64,000 bases of DNA from Metellina segmentata (GCA_947359465.1 OX375872.1:133102011-133166010); one strand, 5' to 3'; shown: positions 41,901 through 56,900, numbered from the stretch's first letter. Notes: a model not told the origin generated them from the letters alone. Made by a program: numbers and translations.

Positions 41901-44900
41901 TACCTTTCAGTCTTTGTTTCCCTAAAGCCAGTTTTTTTTATCATCTGATCCTTCAAGAATTACATTTTTGATACACGAGCGACTTGATGGATGAAGACAT
42001 TTCTACTGACTCCTGTCACACAAAATATCTCTGCTCACGAAATCGCGCGCGACGGTCGACCATCCGTGACTCAGCCGCGACTCACAAGTGCTTGTACAAA
42101 ATGCTAGTTATATTTCTGGCAGTGCAGTAAATTTTGTTTCGTTGCTCTCTAATTTTAGATGCATCACCTTCCGTGGAAGCAGAAACAGTTGCTGTCGCAC
42201 ATAGCACCATTTCCAGCGATACATCGGCACCAGCAGCTGCAGCTGTATCTTTCTCGGAAAGCGGATCTACATCTGCTCCTTCGAAAACGGCAGGAGCTCA
42301 TGTCGTAGACACCTCAGAAGAGGATTCTATTGCACATGCTGACACCGTAACAGACCGCTTCGTCGAAGTCATCGATTCTCAACACGGTAAGGAATAGCAA
42401 AGTGAATCAAAATTTTAGTCATGTTCATTCAAAAATATGAAAAACATTAATTCCTACTTGATAGTTTATGAACTAAGAAACTGATATGAGGATTCTGTTT
42501 CACACTTTGATTCCAAATCATACACCTTGACTGACGAAAACCGATTCTACATGATAGTTTATTAACAAAGCACCTCTCGAATTCGCACAATGATTCCAAA
42601 TCATACACCATGACTGTCAAAATTCGATTTTACTTTATAGTTTATGAACTAAGCACCTCAAATGACGATTCTGTTTCCCACTATGATTCCAAATCATTCA
42701 GCTTCACTGTCGAAATGTAATTCTACTTGATAGTTTATGAACCAAGCACTTCATATAAGGATTCTGTTTCGCACTTTTATTCCAAATCATACACCTTGAC
42801 TGTCGAAAACCGATTCTACATGATAGTTTATGAACTAAGCACCTCTCGGCTTCGCACTTTGATACTAAATCCTGCACTTTCACTATTGAAATCCGATTCT
42901 GAACACTATAACCATATGAAATTTTCATGGGATTACTGATCATGTTCATTGAAAACCAGCGAGACATAAATTCTTACTTGATAGCTTATGAACTAAGCAC
43001 CTCTGCGAGAATTCTGTTTCACGCTTTACCACCATATCAGACGCCTTCACTTTTGAAATCCAATTTGCTGCACGATCAGAAACCAAAATTCACACTAAAC
43101 CTCTAATAATGTAAACCATCCTGTTGGTTTGTCTAGACGAAAGTATATCATCATTAGCAAAACTTACCAGATCTTAATAGACGAGGTATTTCATCGTTAA
43201 AAAATAATCAGATCTTCATCTCGTCATCGTTGAGAAATTGGCAATATCTTTATGACGAGGTATCTCGTTATCAGAAAAATTGGTCTGACATGATGGACGA
43301 GATATATCGTCAAAACCACTTGGAGGATTAATTTAAATACAGTAAAGAGCCCAAGTTAGTTTTTTTCTTCGTATGCTTAAGACGTTTTTACTTTCTTATC
43401 AGGGCGTATTAAATATGATGGTAAACCATTTACTTTTACTGTTACATAAACATTTAGCTTGATGTAATTGCATTGAACACATTCGTCTCTGTAGTTTAAA
43501 CTTCTCGTTCATACCTCATGTGATCAAAAGTATACGGACACCACAATGGAGCAGTAGATTCTGCCATTTATGTCGTAGTTCGAACATCGATTTTCTAATG
43601 TAATAGACGGTGTACTTGGAAAGCGTCTATCGAAGCTCAAACTACTGTTTCTCACCGCTCCTCAATTATTCCCGCATTAGAATTCCTGTATTTGTCAATA
43701 CCACGAAACCATTTGAAGATCTCTAAATCGAGCATAATAAATAATATCGGTAAGATAAGAAAATAGTAATAAGTAAGATAGAAATAATATAAAAATCTGT
43801 GATATTTCGTCTATTTCATTAAAAGGTCGATTTTTTAAACGAGATATCGAGAGGAATAACATGAAGCAATGCGTGCATACACCGTCTATTTCATTAGAAG
43901 GTCGATGTTCAAACCTAGAGCGATCGTGAGAAATAATATGAAACTGTGTGTAAATACTCCAACTATTTTATTAGAAGGTCCATGTTCAAACCGAGCGATC
44001 AAGAGGGTGAATAATATAAAAAGATATGCGTGCCATATTCTTTCTATTTCATAAAAAGGTCGATGTTTAAACAAAGAGATCGAGAGTAAAAGTATGAAGC
44101 TGGATGCACATACTCCGTCTATTTCATTACAATGTCGATGCTCAAACCGAATGATCAAGACAAATGAAAATAAGTTGTAAGTGCATACTCGTCTATTTTA
44201 TTACAATGTTGTTCAAACTGAGCGATCAAAAGAAATGACTAGAAGCTGTGCGTGCATACTTCATCTATTTCGTTAGAAGGTCGATGCTTAAACCAAGAGA
44301 TCGAGAGAAATAACATGAAGCTGTGCGCACACACTCCGTCTATTTAATAAGATAGGTGGCGAGATCATGCAAATACAAAAATATAACGCGAGTCCACAGT
44401 CCTTATTGCTGAGCTCGAAACGCAAAGTGGGGAGAAACACGAGCTAATAGAATAAATGTGAAGTGATTGATTGTCTCGGCTGTGATAAATCTGGTCGTGA
44501 AATTTCTACAACCAATTATTCAATTTTCATGTTCGTATGGAAAGCTTTCGATTTTGTACATTTTAAATTTCCAATCTATATAAATAAGAATGGAGTGTTT
44601 GTTTGTACATTCAATATTTTCGACCCATTTCAAGTTTTCTATCCGTTTTGGACCCTTCTTATGCCGAATCCGCCTTTTTCTCGTTTGGTGTCTGTCTGTC
44701 TGTATGTTGTGCCCTATACACGTCCACGCGGTTTAAGATATTTTCATGAAAATTTGCATACAGTGAGTACTTATCTTCATTTAGTGAGTGGCATTGGTTG
44801 CAAAAGTCTGTCTGTCCGTCTTTCTGTTCTATGCTCGATTTTATGTTTGTGTGTTTGTGTAGACATCACATGAATTGTATTTCAAATATTTGATTGCATT

Positions 44901-47900
44901 GTAATTTATTTTATACATTATCTATTAGTTTAGTGAATGAAATATTAAACATTTCTTTATTGTTATATTTAGTTGAGTTTAATGCTAAAACACCTGAGTA
45001 AGTATACTTAAATCAACCATAATTTGGTAGTTTGGGAAAAATTGGAATGTATATTAAGTATTACGATTACTTTTTGATTGCTTTGACAGTACTGCTGAAA
45101 AAGAAACTAGTCTTCAAAAAATTATTTTTTTTTGGAATTTCATCTCTGATACTTCATTTATTTCGAGTCTTATTTTTATTCTTTGCGCAATGAAAACGAT
45201 TTCCGAATATTTGGGACAGACGATATTTTTCAATGAAACGAGGATGAACAAGATCGCGCTAGCAGTGATATTTTTTCTGGTTCTTTCGCTCTGAATTAAT
45301 TTCACATTTCTAAATTTTGTACACTTTTAGTTGTAAGTTGTGGCAACTGTGCGAGATCAAGGGATAAAATTGAATCACAAATTAATATCTTTAGAACAAT
45401 TTTTTGCGACATCTTTTATTTTGTTTTACTTTGCTGTTTCCTGTTTTAAATATTTATTATTTTAATAAATGTGTTTTCCTTCTCATCACACGCAACAGCA
45501 CCACAAAGTATTAGACTTTAAAATGTTCGGTAAGTCAGTATAAATTTTCAGTAAATTTTAAGTGTAGTTATGCCATTATTGAAAGAATAATGCCGTTATT
45601 TAAAGAATAATGCCGTTATTGAAAGAATAATAATGTTTATTAATCCAAACTGGAACTTTTTCCAACATTAAAAAATTCGTTGTAATAATGACAGGAGAAG
45701 ATTGCAAAATTTCACAATGTCGCATACAGGAGGCAAGAGTGCCACAAGTAAAAAAATATTGTTTTGTTGACTATGAGTGCGAGAGCACTCGCCGTAAATC
45801 GTAATTTTAATTAATTGAGTTGAACATGAAAAGAACTTAAGAAAGGGAATTCCAAATCTTCCTATAAATCGTCTTTTATAGTAGTAACCTTAGTATCACC
45901 TTTCGTCATTTTGTAGCTTTGTCATACAGCAATTGTGCGATGTATGTGAAATGTATTACATGAATGGATATGCATGTGTAGGATTTGTGTCCAAAGTAAG
46001 TTGTAGAAAATATAAAGATGGCGAAAGATGTTAAAATAAATTTTTTATTCTACAAAAAACGTAAGTCGTTATATATTTTGATGATCTCTTCAATCTAGAG
46101 TAAACCAATTCAAACCGAGTAAGGTCGGGTATTTTGCTAGTTATAAATAAAAGGCTTTAACGATAATTTTGCAGAAATCTTTTCAATGACCAAAGATCCA
46201 TCCTTTGCTTTTTCGAAATCTATTTAAAATCTCCATCTTTGATACCTTATTTTGACCATTAATTCATTTCAGAGCCTAAGCCAAGGCCAGGACCGAAACC
46301 AGATGTTTCTGAGTTATGTAAAGCTTTCGATTTTGTACATTTTAAATTTCCAATCATAAATAAAAGGCTTTAACGATAATTTTGCAGAAATCTTTTCAAT
46401 GACCAAAGATCCATCCTTTGCTTTTTCGAAATCTATTTAAAATCTCCATCTTTGATATCTTATTTGGATCATTAATTCATTTCAGAGCCTAAGCCAAGGC
46501 CAGGACCGAAACCAGATGTTTCTGAGTTATGTAAAGCTTTCGATTTTGTACATTTTAAATTTCCAATCATAAATAAAAGGCTTTAACGATAATTTTGCAG
46601 AAATCTTTTCAATGACCAAAGATCCATCCTTTGCTTTTTCGAAATCTATTTAAAATCTCCATCTTTGATATCTTATTTGGATCATTAATTCATTTCAGAG
46701 CCTAAGCCAAGGCCAGGACCGAAACCAGATGTTTCTAAGTTAACTCATGCCACACATTCACTTGAAGAATCTACTGTAGCTGAAAAGTTGTCCCCTTCCA
46801 CTGGGAATTCTTTTGACGGCGATGTCAACTCCACAGTGCTCGCAGTAACGACATCTCATTCAGATAGAGGTAATTACATAAATTTATTTAACTAAACAAA
46901 CAACCTGATAATTATATATCTCTGATTATATACTCGGGAACCAAGTTTATTCCACATATAATACCGTGGTTCAAATCTACGAATCGTCCTCGGATCTTAA
47001 CCTTCGAGATTGATCCCGTACCGTCGCAAATAGCCCGCTGTGTTGCTCCACTGTGACGTTGACTTACTACCCCATACAGAACTACCCTCCTTCACTATCC
47101 CAGTAAAAAGTCATGAGCATAAATGTGACGTTCTGATTTGCTAAAGGCTCGTTTACTCTTGCACGCCTGTCCAACCCCTCTCTTCGTTTTTAGATCCGTT
47201 CAACAAATGAGCAACGATACTTAATCACTTCCGTTACATTCCATTCTCGTCGTTCATTGGTTCGTCGAATCCGAATACAGAGAGTGGATTTGGATATCCG
47301 TATAAGTATAAAGGAGCTTTAAAATTGAAACACGCCCCATATACGATACAAACGAGGTAGATGTTATTCATTTAAGGCTCGTTTACATTTGTGGGTCAAT
47401 CCGAATCCGCTCTGCGTATCCCAATCCTTCGAACCAATGAGCAGCGGGAACGGGTAAGATTGGCAGGTTCCATCACTTCCGTTCTTGTCGTTTATTGGTT
47501 CCACGGATCCGAATACAGAGGGTGGATTTGGATATCCGTATAAGTGTAACTGAGCTTTAAATTGAAACACGTCTAACATACGATACAAGCGAGGTAGATG
47601 TTATTCATTTAAGGCTCATTTACATTTGTGGGTCAATCCGAATCCGCTCTGTTTATCCCAATCCTTCGAACCAATGAGCAGCGGGAACGGGTAAGATTGG
47701 CAAGTTCAATCACTTCCGTTCTTGTCGTTTATTGGTTCCACGGATCCGAATACAGAGAGTGGATTTGGATATCCGTATGTGTAACTGAGCTGTAAATTGA
47801 AACACGTCTAACATACGATACAAGCGAGGTAGATGTTATTCATTTAAGGCTCATTTACATTTGTGGGTCAATCCGAATCCGCTCTGCGTATCCCAATCCT

Positions 47901-50900
47901 TCGAACCAATGAGCAGCGGGAACGGGTAAGATTGGCAGGTTCCATCACTTCCGTTCTTGTCGTTTATTGGTTCCACGGATCCGAATACAGAGGGTGGATT
48001 TGGATATCCGTATAAGTGTAACTGAGCTTTAAATTGAAACACGTCTAACATACGATACAAGCGAGGTAGATGTTATTCATTTAAGGCTCATTTACATTTG
48101 TGGGTCAATCCGAATCCGCTCTGTTTATCCCAATCCTTCGAACCAATGAGCAGCGGGAACGGGTAAGATTGGCAAGTTCAATCACTTCCGTTCTTGTCGT
48201 TTATTGGTTCCACGGATCCGAATACAGAGAGTGGATTTGGATATCCGTATGTGTAACTGAGCTGTAAATTGAAACACGTCTAACATACGATACAAGCGAG
48301 GTAGATGTTATTCATTTAAGGCTCATTTACATTTGTGGGTCAATCCGAATCCGCTCTGCGTATCCCAATCCTTCGAACCAATGAGCAGCGGGAACGGGTA
48401 AGATTGACAGGTTTAATCACTTCCGTTCTTGTCGTTCATTGGTTCGACGGATCCGAATATGGATCGACGCAAAAGTGCAAATGAGCCTTTTGACGTAACA
48501 ATAACCGACACTTGCGGGTTTGGACGAGATTTTGTGAAATAAGAACATTTCTTGTAAACGGGCTGGGCACCGATAGGTGACTATCGGACTACTTCTATGA
48601 AACTTCTTCCATGCGTCAACACTGTCAGGTGTGTATTGCTATTAGTGATCTTGACTTTGAGATCCGTCTATAACACTGACAGTGTAGGACAACTTTCTGA
48701 CAGTAAAATTAGGTTACTAGTAAAAATGTTTACAAACGTGCTGTCTTTCATTTTTGTACCTTTGTGAATCTTCTAACACTTTCGTGTGGCGCTTTTGGAC
48801 ATACATCCCTATTATGTAACTACGAATTAATCTTGTGATCTTTACTTCCCCTTAAAGTTTTTACAGTAATTTTGAACCCCGGTCAAATGACGAGGCCACA
48901 ACTGAGCTGGCAACCCACACTCCAAATGTCCATCCTACGTCAGAGGATGACTATATTTTGTATGCTTAAGTAACTCATATTTGTGAATTGGATTATTTTT
49001 AGTGACTTCAACAGTGCCGCTTAGGTTCAGCGTTGCAGCTTTAGTCACAGGTCATACCAGTATCAAAGAAGCCTTGACAGAAAATGATGGAAGTTCTATA
49101 ACAGAGACAACTCTGGCTCCATTTTCAACTGAGAAAGCATCAACAACAACTGTTACTCCTCCGCATACAGAAGAGGAAACTTCAGTCGAATCTTCAACAA
49201 ACATACCTTCTAGTACTACACTTAAAGGTAACGTTTCCCTCCCCCTCCCCCTTTGGAGATTAGTATATACAACAATTCGTTTAACTTAGTTCGATTAATC
49301 GTATGCTAGTGTACTTAACCCTCTGTGTGGCGTCATGAGATTTTGGTAGTGTAGTTTTGTTTTTATATATACGCCACAGTACACATTTAATGACGAAATA
49401 ACCACATCTATTGGTTCAAATAAATCCACGGATGCTTTCAACCTTGAAAAATATTCTATTGTTTTTTCCTTAGAATAAAATTCTTTGGAACGATTCTATT
49501 TGTTCTTTCCTAGGAATCAAATCAATTTAAAGAATTGCATTTGTTCTTTCCTAGGAATAGAATCATTTGGAAGGATTGCATTTATTTATTCCTAAGAATA
49601 GAATTCTTTGGAACGAATTTATTTGTTCTTTCCTACAAATAGAATTCTTTGGAAAGATTTTATTTGTTTTTTCCAAAGAATTGAATCATTTGGAAGGATT
49701 CAATTTGTTCTTTCCAAGGAATATAATCCTGTAGAACGATTCTACAAGTTCTTTCTTTCGGAAAAGAATCATTCGGAAAGATTTTATTAGTCAAGAATAT
49801 TAAAAGGGGTGGTTAGAAGTCATGATGGGGACAACAGGTGGCACGGGTTCAAATTATGCGAGTCAAAGGGTTAACCATTCAATATTTTGAAAAGTTCATA
49901 CATTAAGATATCAGCGGCTTACAAGTGAAACGCACTTAGTACAGATTTTTTCGAGTAATGGATTTTTTAGAAAGTCTGGACCAGGGTGTGGTGATCTGGA
50001 GACTGTCGAAGTGCGTGGTTGTGTCCACTAAATCTGAGATTTTCAACTCTTTTCATCTCATTACCTCATAATAGGAACCCTTTGAAAATAGTATACTGCT
50101 CGTATCCTTAGAATAGAACACTTTGGAGAGATTGTACACATAAACTATCATTAAAATTCTGCGGCACAACAAAAAATATATGTTTGTATGCGATCTGACA
50201 AAAAAGTGCATATAATTTTGCTTATTTTCAAAAGAATAACGAGTGATTATTTATCCTTTTTGCATACCCTGCTCTTTCTCAGTCAGTATGTCACTAAAAT
50301 CTTCATTGTTTGTGTGTCCATTTGTTAGCTTTGTCTGTATTCTACGGAAGTGAGCAATAGAATATTTTTAAAGGATTCTATTCTAAGGAAAAAGACAATA
50401 GAATATTTTTAATGTTGAAAAAATTCATGGTTTCTTTCAACCAATAGATATAATTAACTGATCAGCTTCCGGGAGTCAACAATAGAATAATTTTAAAGGA
50501 TACTATTCTAAGGAAAAGGAATAGCCTGTTCTGTTGCTCTAGTGGGAAGATAATTAAAACAATATCAATCTAAGGAAAAAAACAATAGAATCTTTCTAGA
50601 GTTTGCAAAAATTCACGGATTCTTTCAACCAATAGATATAATTAACTGGTCATTAAGTGCGTTATGCGGTAAAACTAATGCCCCACTACCCGGAAATCCT
50701 GTGACGTTTAGAGGGTTAATGATATTCTGTAGTATTTTCAATAGGTCCTAATCGTTAATTTCTTCCAGATGTTGATATTGAAACAGGAATCACGAGTTCC
50801 ACTGCAATGGTGACCGATTCCCAAACTGTTGTTTACAGTGAAAACAACGAAGGCTTACAGTCTATGGAAAGCAAAACGAACTTGATTTCTGGACATGGTG

Positions 50901-53900
50901 CCACGGGATCTACCGAATTCGAGGATGCAGAAGCAACGCAATCAAGCTCTGTAGAAGGTTCAAATGATGATAAAACGGAAACAAAAGATACCATTGAACC
51001 ACACCAAGAAACAACCGAATTGCATCCCTTCCCCGATTTCTCAACATTCTTCAAACCCGAATCAACCACAATAGAAGGAATAAAATTCACCACCTTTAAA
51101 GCACCCTTAGAAGACACAACATTAGGAAGCACTTCAGGCACCTTATGGTCCACAGAAACAAGCCATGAGCCAGAATATCAAACCACTGACCCCTCAACGG
51201 ACGATGATTTGAATGGTGAAGCTACAACCTCATCAACTAAAGAGGAAAGTACTTTCTTAAAAATCAGTACCCAGGAGACTACAACCGTTATGCTGACAAG
51301 TACTGATCCAACCGTTGAAAATGAGGGAAAAGGTACAGAAACAACTATTACATCTCTCCACGAAACAAGTGCACAAGATGTTGGAACTGAATCACCTTTC
51401 CCTGTTTCATCTACCCTTGTTGATGAGCAAGAATTTACAACAATTGAAGGCATTAGATTTACCAACGAGAAAGAAGAATCCGATGCAGAATTGACCACAT
51501 CAGCAAGTGCATCATGGTCGAGTTATGATCAGAAGACAGATGTGACTGCTGACCACTTCATCTCCGCAGAAAAATCTCCAACTGTATTGACATCGCACGA
51601 CTTCACAGATGACGAAGTTGTAACTTCTGGAACCACCCTCGAAATCAAGCAAGAAGAAAGTCCGGATCATGATTTTGAATCAGATGGACATGATGATTTT
51701 TCAGAACTTACAACGAAGCTTAGTATCCTCGGACTCTCCAATACCGAAAGACAGACGGAATCTCCAGAGGAAGCTGTTAATGAACAGAATACGACAACTG
51801 AGTCTGATTCCACTTCCATCACTGATGAAACTGTAGCTGAAAAAGTATTTCATCCTTCGACCTTCCACCATCAATCTCACCCTTCCACGTTAGGATCGGA
51901 GGTGCATGCCACAACACAGACAGGTTCATTCTCGACAGTAGAGGAAGAAACACGACCTTTTAGCTCATTGAGCAGCATCGATGAAAGCACAATTTTCGTC
52001 CAGCAATCGGAAGAAACAGATGAAACATTCCAAACAGAGACAAAAGACAATTATTTTACGCCAGCAACGATTGCACCGACAACAAAAATCCCAACTTATC
52101 CTGAAGCGACCTATGCTATCGAAGATGCTACATCAGCCATGAATGATTTACACAAATCGAAATACACCACCACTACTACACCTACTGAATCCACTGCAAC
52201 TACGGAACTCGACTCATCCTTAAACAATGAAGGATTAGGTGAAGAAAGTAGTAAACCATATACAGATCAAAAAACCGTAGACAACAAAAATAACACTCAA
52301 ACTGATCATTTCGTAGCATCTACTTCAAAACCTCTAACCACGCCTGAAATTGAACATGATCATAGTTCAGAAATCGAAACGAAATACCCATCAAAGCAAT
52401 CTACTATTATTTACATCAAAACAACTGAAGTCTCATCCTCATTTGATGATAACAAAGAGTCTACCGAGACTGGATCACCGTCTACTTTAAATATTTCTAC
52501 AATGGAGTCCGTTACTGAATCCACAATTGAAACGGATGGAAATAGAAAAACTACCACCTATAATATTGATTCCAAAGACATTAGTTCCACAGAAGCGCAT
52601 ACATCGACCGAAGATTTGTTTATAAGCTCATCGACAGATTCAAAAATCATTACAAATGATGTCCCACTTAAACCATTGGGAGACGTACCAGCTGATCATG
52701 AAATAACCGAAGATTCATCCTCACGATCCCCATCTGTGGTATCTTCAACAGAAATTCATCCTAGCAGTGAAACACACTCAGATTTTCCACTTGTTGATGA
52801 GATTCTTATTTCTGCACACGTACCCCACGGTGTGCATGACCATAATTCAACTGTCCTCCCAGTTTCTGCTAGCACAGATGCAACTCCGGAAGACAGTGCA
52901 GCAACAGTACAAGCAAATTCGCTTTCCAATGAAAATGGACTAGGAGTAAGTAAAACGGTATTGCCTTCCGTCGTCATTACTGAAGTTACAACTGAAGGTG
53001 CTTTTGAGAACACTTCTATCGAAGCAGAAACTGTTTCACCAGATAATGCATCCCTAACACAAGATTATGGCTTCCATAAACAGACGTATCCACCTACAAT
53101 ACACAAAGATCAAGGAGAAGAAGATACCACCCAGGTATCTGAGACAAAGCAGAAAGCTACGACGACAGATAGCGTAAATTATGACACTACGCATTTAGGT
53201 ACTAAATTCCACACACATTTGACGGATTCTATTGACGACTTAAGTGAGACAATGAAAACGACTTACCCATCGCCAACTCTTGATGAAGAAAGTTTTACTA
53301 CCCACGTAATTTCTACAAAGATTCAGGAACTCGACGAAATTCGACCTGATTCAATAGCACACCATTCAGAAAACGACACCGTTGTTGTTAGTAAACCTTC
53401 CCTTGTTCCCCAAAACCTCATCTATCCATCAGAGAACCCGTCAATCCAAGAAGATTTGCCAACAAAATCGTCTGATTCAAATCATTTAAATACGAACGAA
53501 ATCGTTCAAAAGAAGCCATTAGAATCGCATCTGACAACTCCATCCCATACAGATCCCCTATCAACTATTTTGACAGCTAGCAATACACATGGAGATGGTA
53601 TTCTGAGTGAATCAAACAAGGAACAGTCATTTTCACTTGGTGAAACTGTAATTTTCACGACACAAACTGAGACTCATACAGAAGTACCAGAAATTACCAC
53701 AAAACCTGTTTCCGGAGTATCTGAATCAGACACAACCTCTATTAGTCCTCTGAATGATGCTCTAACCCAAGAGTATGGTTTCCACAAAGAAACGTATGCA
53801 TCACCAATACATACAGATATTCTTATTGAAACTACTGAAGCGACAAAACCATCAGAAGACGCAACCTCCCATTTTGAAGATACTTCTGATGACCACATTT

Positions 53901-56900
53901 CTTCTGCGAAATCACCAATGATCCTAGCGAATACATCTGATGATTCTGTGGACCATTCCAACAAACCTAATTTGGACACCGAATCTTCTATATTCACATT
54001 TCCAGCGAACGCTGTTGTGTTTGATTCCCACTTGAGCGAAGATCCGTCAGATGTATTGATTACAAGCACTCCACTTGAAGAGATAGAAACCAATGCAAAC
54101 AAGACGCTTGATGATCTAACCGAAAATTTCGATTCGGAATCCATTCACACTAGTACACAAATGACTGATATATCTGAGAAAAATACTCACATTTCTGAAG
54201 AACGGGTTTCTCAGGAACCACATTTAAAACTGCATTCATCAACAGTTGTTGCGGACGTCTCAGATGAGGCAGTTGAGACAAGTTCAGTTACAACTACTGA
54301 CAATGAATTCAGTAAAGCAAGTACAGACACAGGAGCAGCAACATCAATTTCAAGTACGATTAACTATTCCGTAGAAACAACGACTGAAGGGCTTACTGTT
54401 GGCTCTACTTTAATCTCACATGATGAAACCGAAACTGTAGATAGTGCTTCTTCTGAAATCGATTCTAACACATCAAGTGGAAAACCGACAGAGACGACTA
54501 TTGAAGACAAACCGTATTCAGATCACGATGATGAGCCGATTACAACAGTAAAGTATATTTCAAGTGGTCAGCAGAATTATTTAACAGAGAAATCAACACT
54601 TGTTACTTCTGATGTAACCACGGCGCCAAGTTTCGGAGTAACAAAACCAGGTGTTTCTATTCTCTCCACTTTGCTACCTGATAATTTAGAAAGTACAACA
54701 GGAGATATTGAACTGATTTCTACAACGTCCGATGATTTACCAAAGAAAAGTGAACAAGAATCGACTTTCTTGGTAAATACAGAATCATCAGATGATCTCG
54801 AATCCTCGGTGGTCACTGACTTTTCATCGCCAAAACATGGAGTATGGACCATTTTCCCCGCATCAGTTGAAGACGTAGATTTTGGAATAAATGTCTCAAC
54901 TGAGAAACCTTCAGAAAACAACTATGACCCTTCTAAACTTGACGAGATTCCTCTTTCTGAAATTGATTCAGCCAGTCTTTCAACAAGCGAACAAGATGAG
55001 CTCTCTGACTTGCCCCAAGACAAAGACATCGCACCAGTCAAAGCCGCTGAAGGTACTTCAACCGAAACTGCATCCCAGGACACAACCGAATATCCACATC
55101 AACCTATAAGTTCTTCTATTTCACCTACAGTAACTAGCTCCATCCATGAAACTTCAAGTGATGCTATTACCCTCACATCGTCTACCTCAAACGAGCAATC
55201 TACATCTGATAGTTCCTCGAGCTCACTCAGCGAGGAAACTTACTTCAGTGACATTACGAATACCGGAACTGATGTTGATCAAAAATCCGCATTACACACC
55301 ACAAATGGGACGATGATTTCAGATGCCCCAACAGTTGTAGATATTTCTGCAGACAATGAAGAAACAACAAGTTCTGATGTAACAATAAAGCAAAAATCGA
55401 CAACACAAACTTCATTTGCAAGCGATGCAGAGACAGAAAGCGTGACTTATAGTAAAATCATCTATGCTCCAACTGTCGAAGACCTTGTCTTCAAACCTAC
55501 AACTGATTCTCCTTGGGCCCATCCAGTGACTATAGTTTCGTCATCAAACGCGTCTGATGACGCTTTGCCTACGAAAGCACCTCAGCAAGAGTTATCCGGT
55601 GTCACCCAAACCTCTACAATGAATCCAGATTTATTAGAGACCATTTCTAGCCTCTTCCCACATTCTAGTCCTCCATCAATTTTATTCGAGTCTCATGATC
55701 TCTCAAGTACTTTATCACCTATACATTCCCATCTTACAGAAACCACAGGTAAATATTTTATTTACTGGATATAAATAATCCATATTAGACAATTTTCTAA
55801 CCCTCCAAGTAGTTTTGATGAGGTATCTCGTCCAACAATTTTGCTACTGACGAGATATATCGGCAAAGAGAATACTGATTGAATCCCGAATAATGAAAAT
55901 ACTACCGTTATTTGATTATGACGAGATCAAGATCAGGTCATTTTTTCTAATAACGAGATATCTCGTCCATCAAGACCTGAACAATATTTCTAATGTCGAG
56001 ATATCTCAGCATAAAGAACACAAATTGATGCCCTAATGAAGATATTGCCATTTTTTATGATGGCGATATCAAGGTCAGGTAATTGTTTCTAATGACAAGG
56101 TATCACGTCCATCAAATTCTGGTCAGTTTTGCTAATGATGAGATACCTTGTCGAGACAACTACCACAGAAGAGTTAAGTTAAAATAAAATATGAATCGAT
56201 TTGAGGTAATTTGTATGCGCATATCATTGCCACGCTTGTGCTTGGCACCATATGTCCGGAAAAAACTCAGTGCCAGAAATGCCAACCAACCAATCCACTG
56301 TAATATGTGGAACAATCACACACATATTTTAGCCATGAAAATGGCTGTTCCTTTCATTATTTCTATACTAACCCCTATTTCTATATTAGCATGATACATA
56401 TCGGGGTTACCTTAAGATATTGTTTATCCGTATTTAGGCGGTTTAATCTAACTGCCTTGACCAATCAACTATGATATATCAATTTTGAATTTATTTTTTG
56501 GAAATTTTATTTGCGCTATGCTGAAATCATAATCAAATAATCAAGCCAAGTGATGTCATGTTCGGAATACATAAGGGAACTCGTTCCGCCTCAGCAACAC
56601 TAACGTCACCCTACATTTAGCTTGACACAAAATGTCTCAGTTGAAATTTTAAAGAAAGAACCTTAAGGAAATTTGTGTAATTAATTTATTTTTAATTTTA
56701 CATATATTTATTTTATTTACTTATTTTAAAAATGTTTCTTGTATAATTTATTTATTACGATAGCATACTGCAAATCTCATATTTTATTCATTTTATTCCA
56801 GATATACCTAATGAGGATAGTCATCACAGTTCTAATGATGAAGGATGTGAGTATATACAAATGACATTTATCTCTACTATTATAAAAATAAGTGTTTGTC

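Larger units (their letters stand above)
44541..46743 (+). repeat. 213 bp tandem triplication carrying the start of exon 15 (first copy split by Helitron 2)
   Basis: The unit runs from 'aaagctttcgattttgtaca' through 'ccttagcc'-like intron sequence, the acceptor 'attcatttcag' and the first 42 to 45 coding bases of exon 15. Exon starts fall at 46273, 46486 and 46699, exactly 213 bp apart. Copy 1 begins at about 44541 and is split by the Helitron. Confidence 0.9.

Noticed and set aside
44463..44873. 136-codon open frame
   Set aside because: It starts outside and runs into non-autonomous Helitron 2, and the same frame appears reversed in Helitron 1; no known protein.
49608..49790. 60-codon frame with repeated FFPTNRILWKDF-like units
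   Set aside because: It is the translated 41 bp tandem array inside a TTAA element; the unit length is not held in frame across the array.
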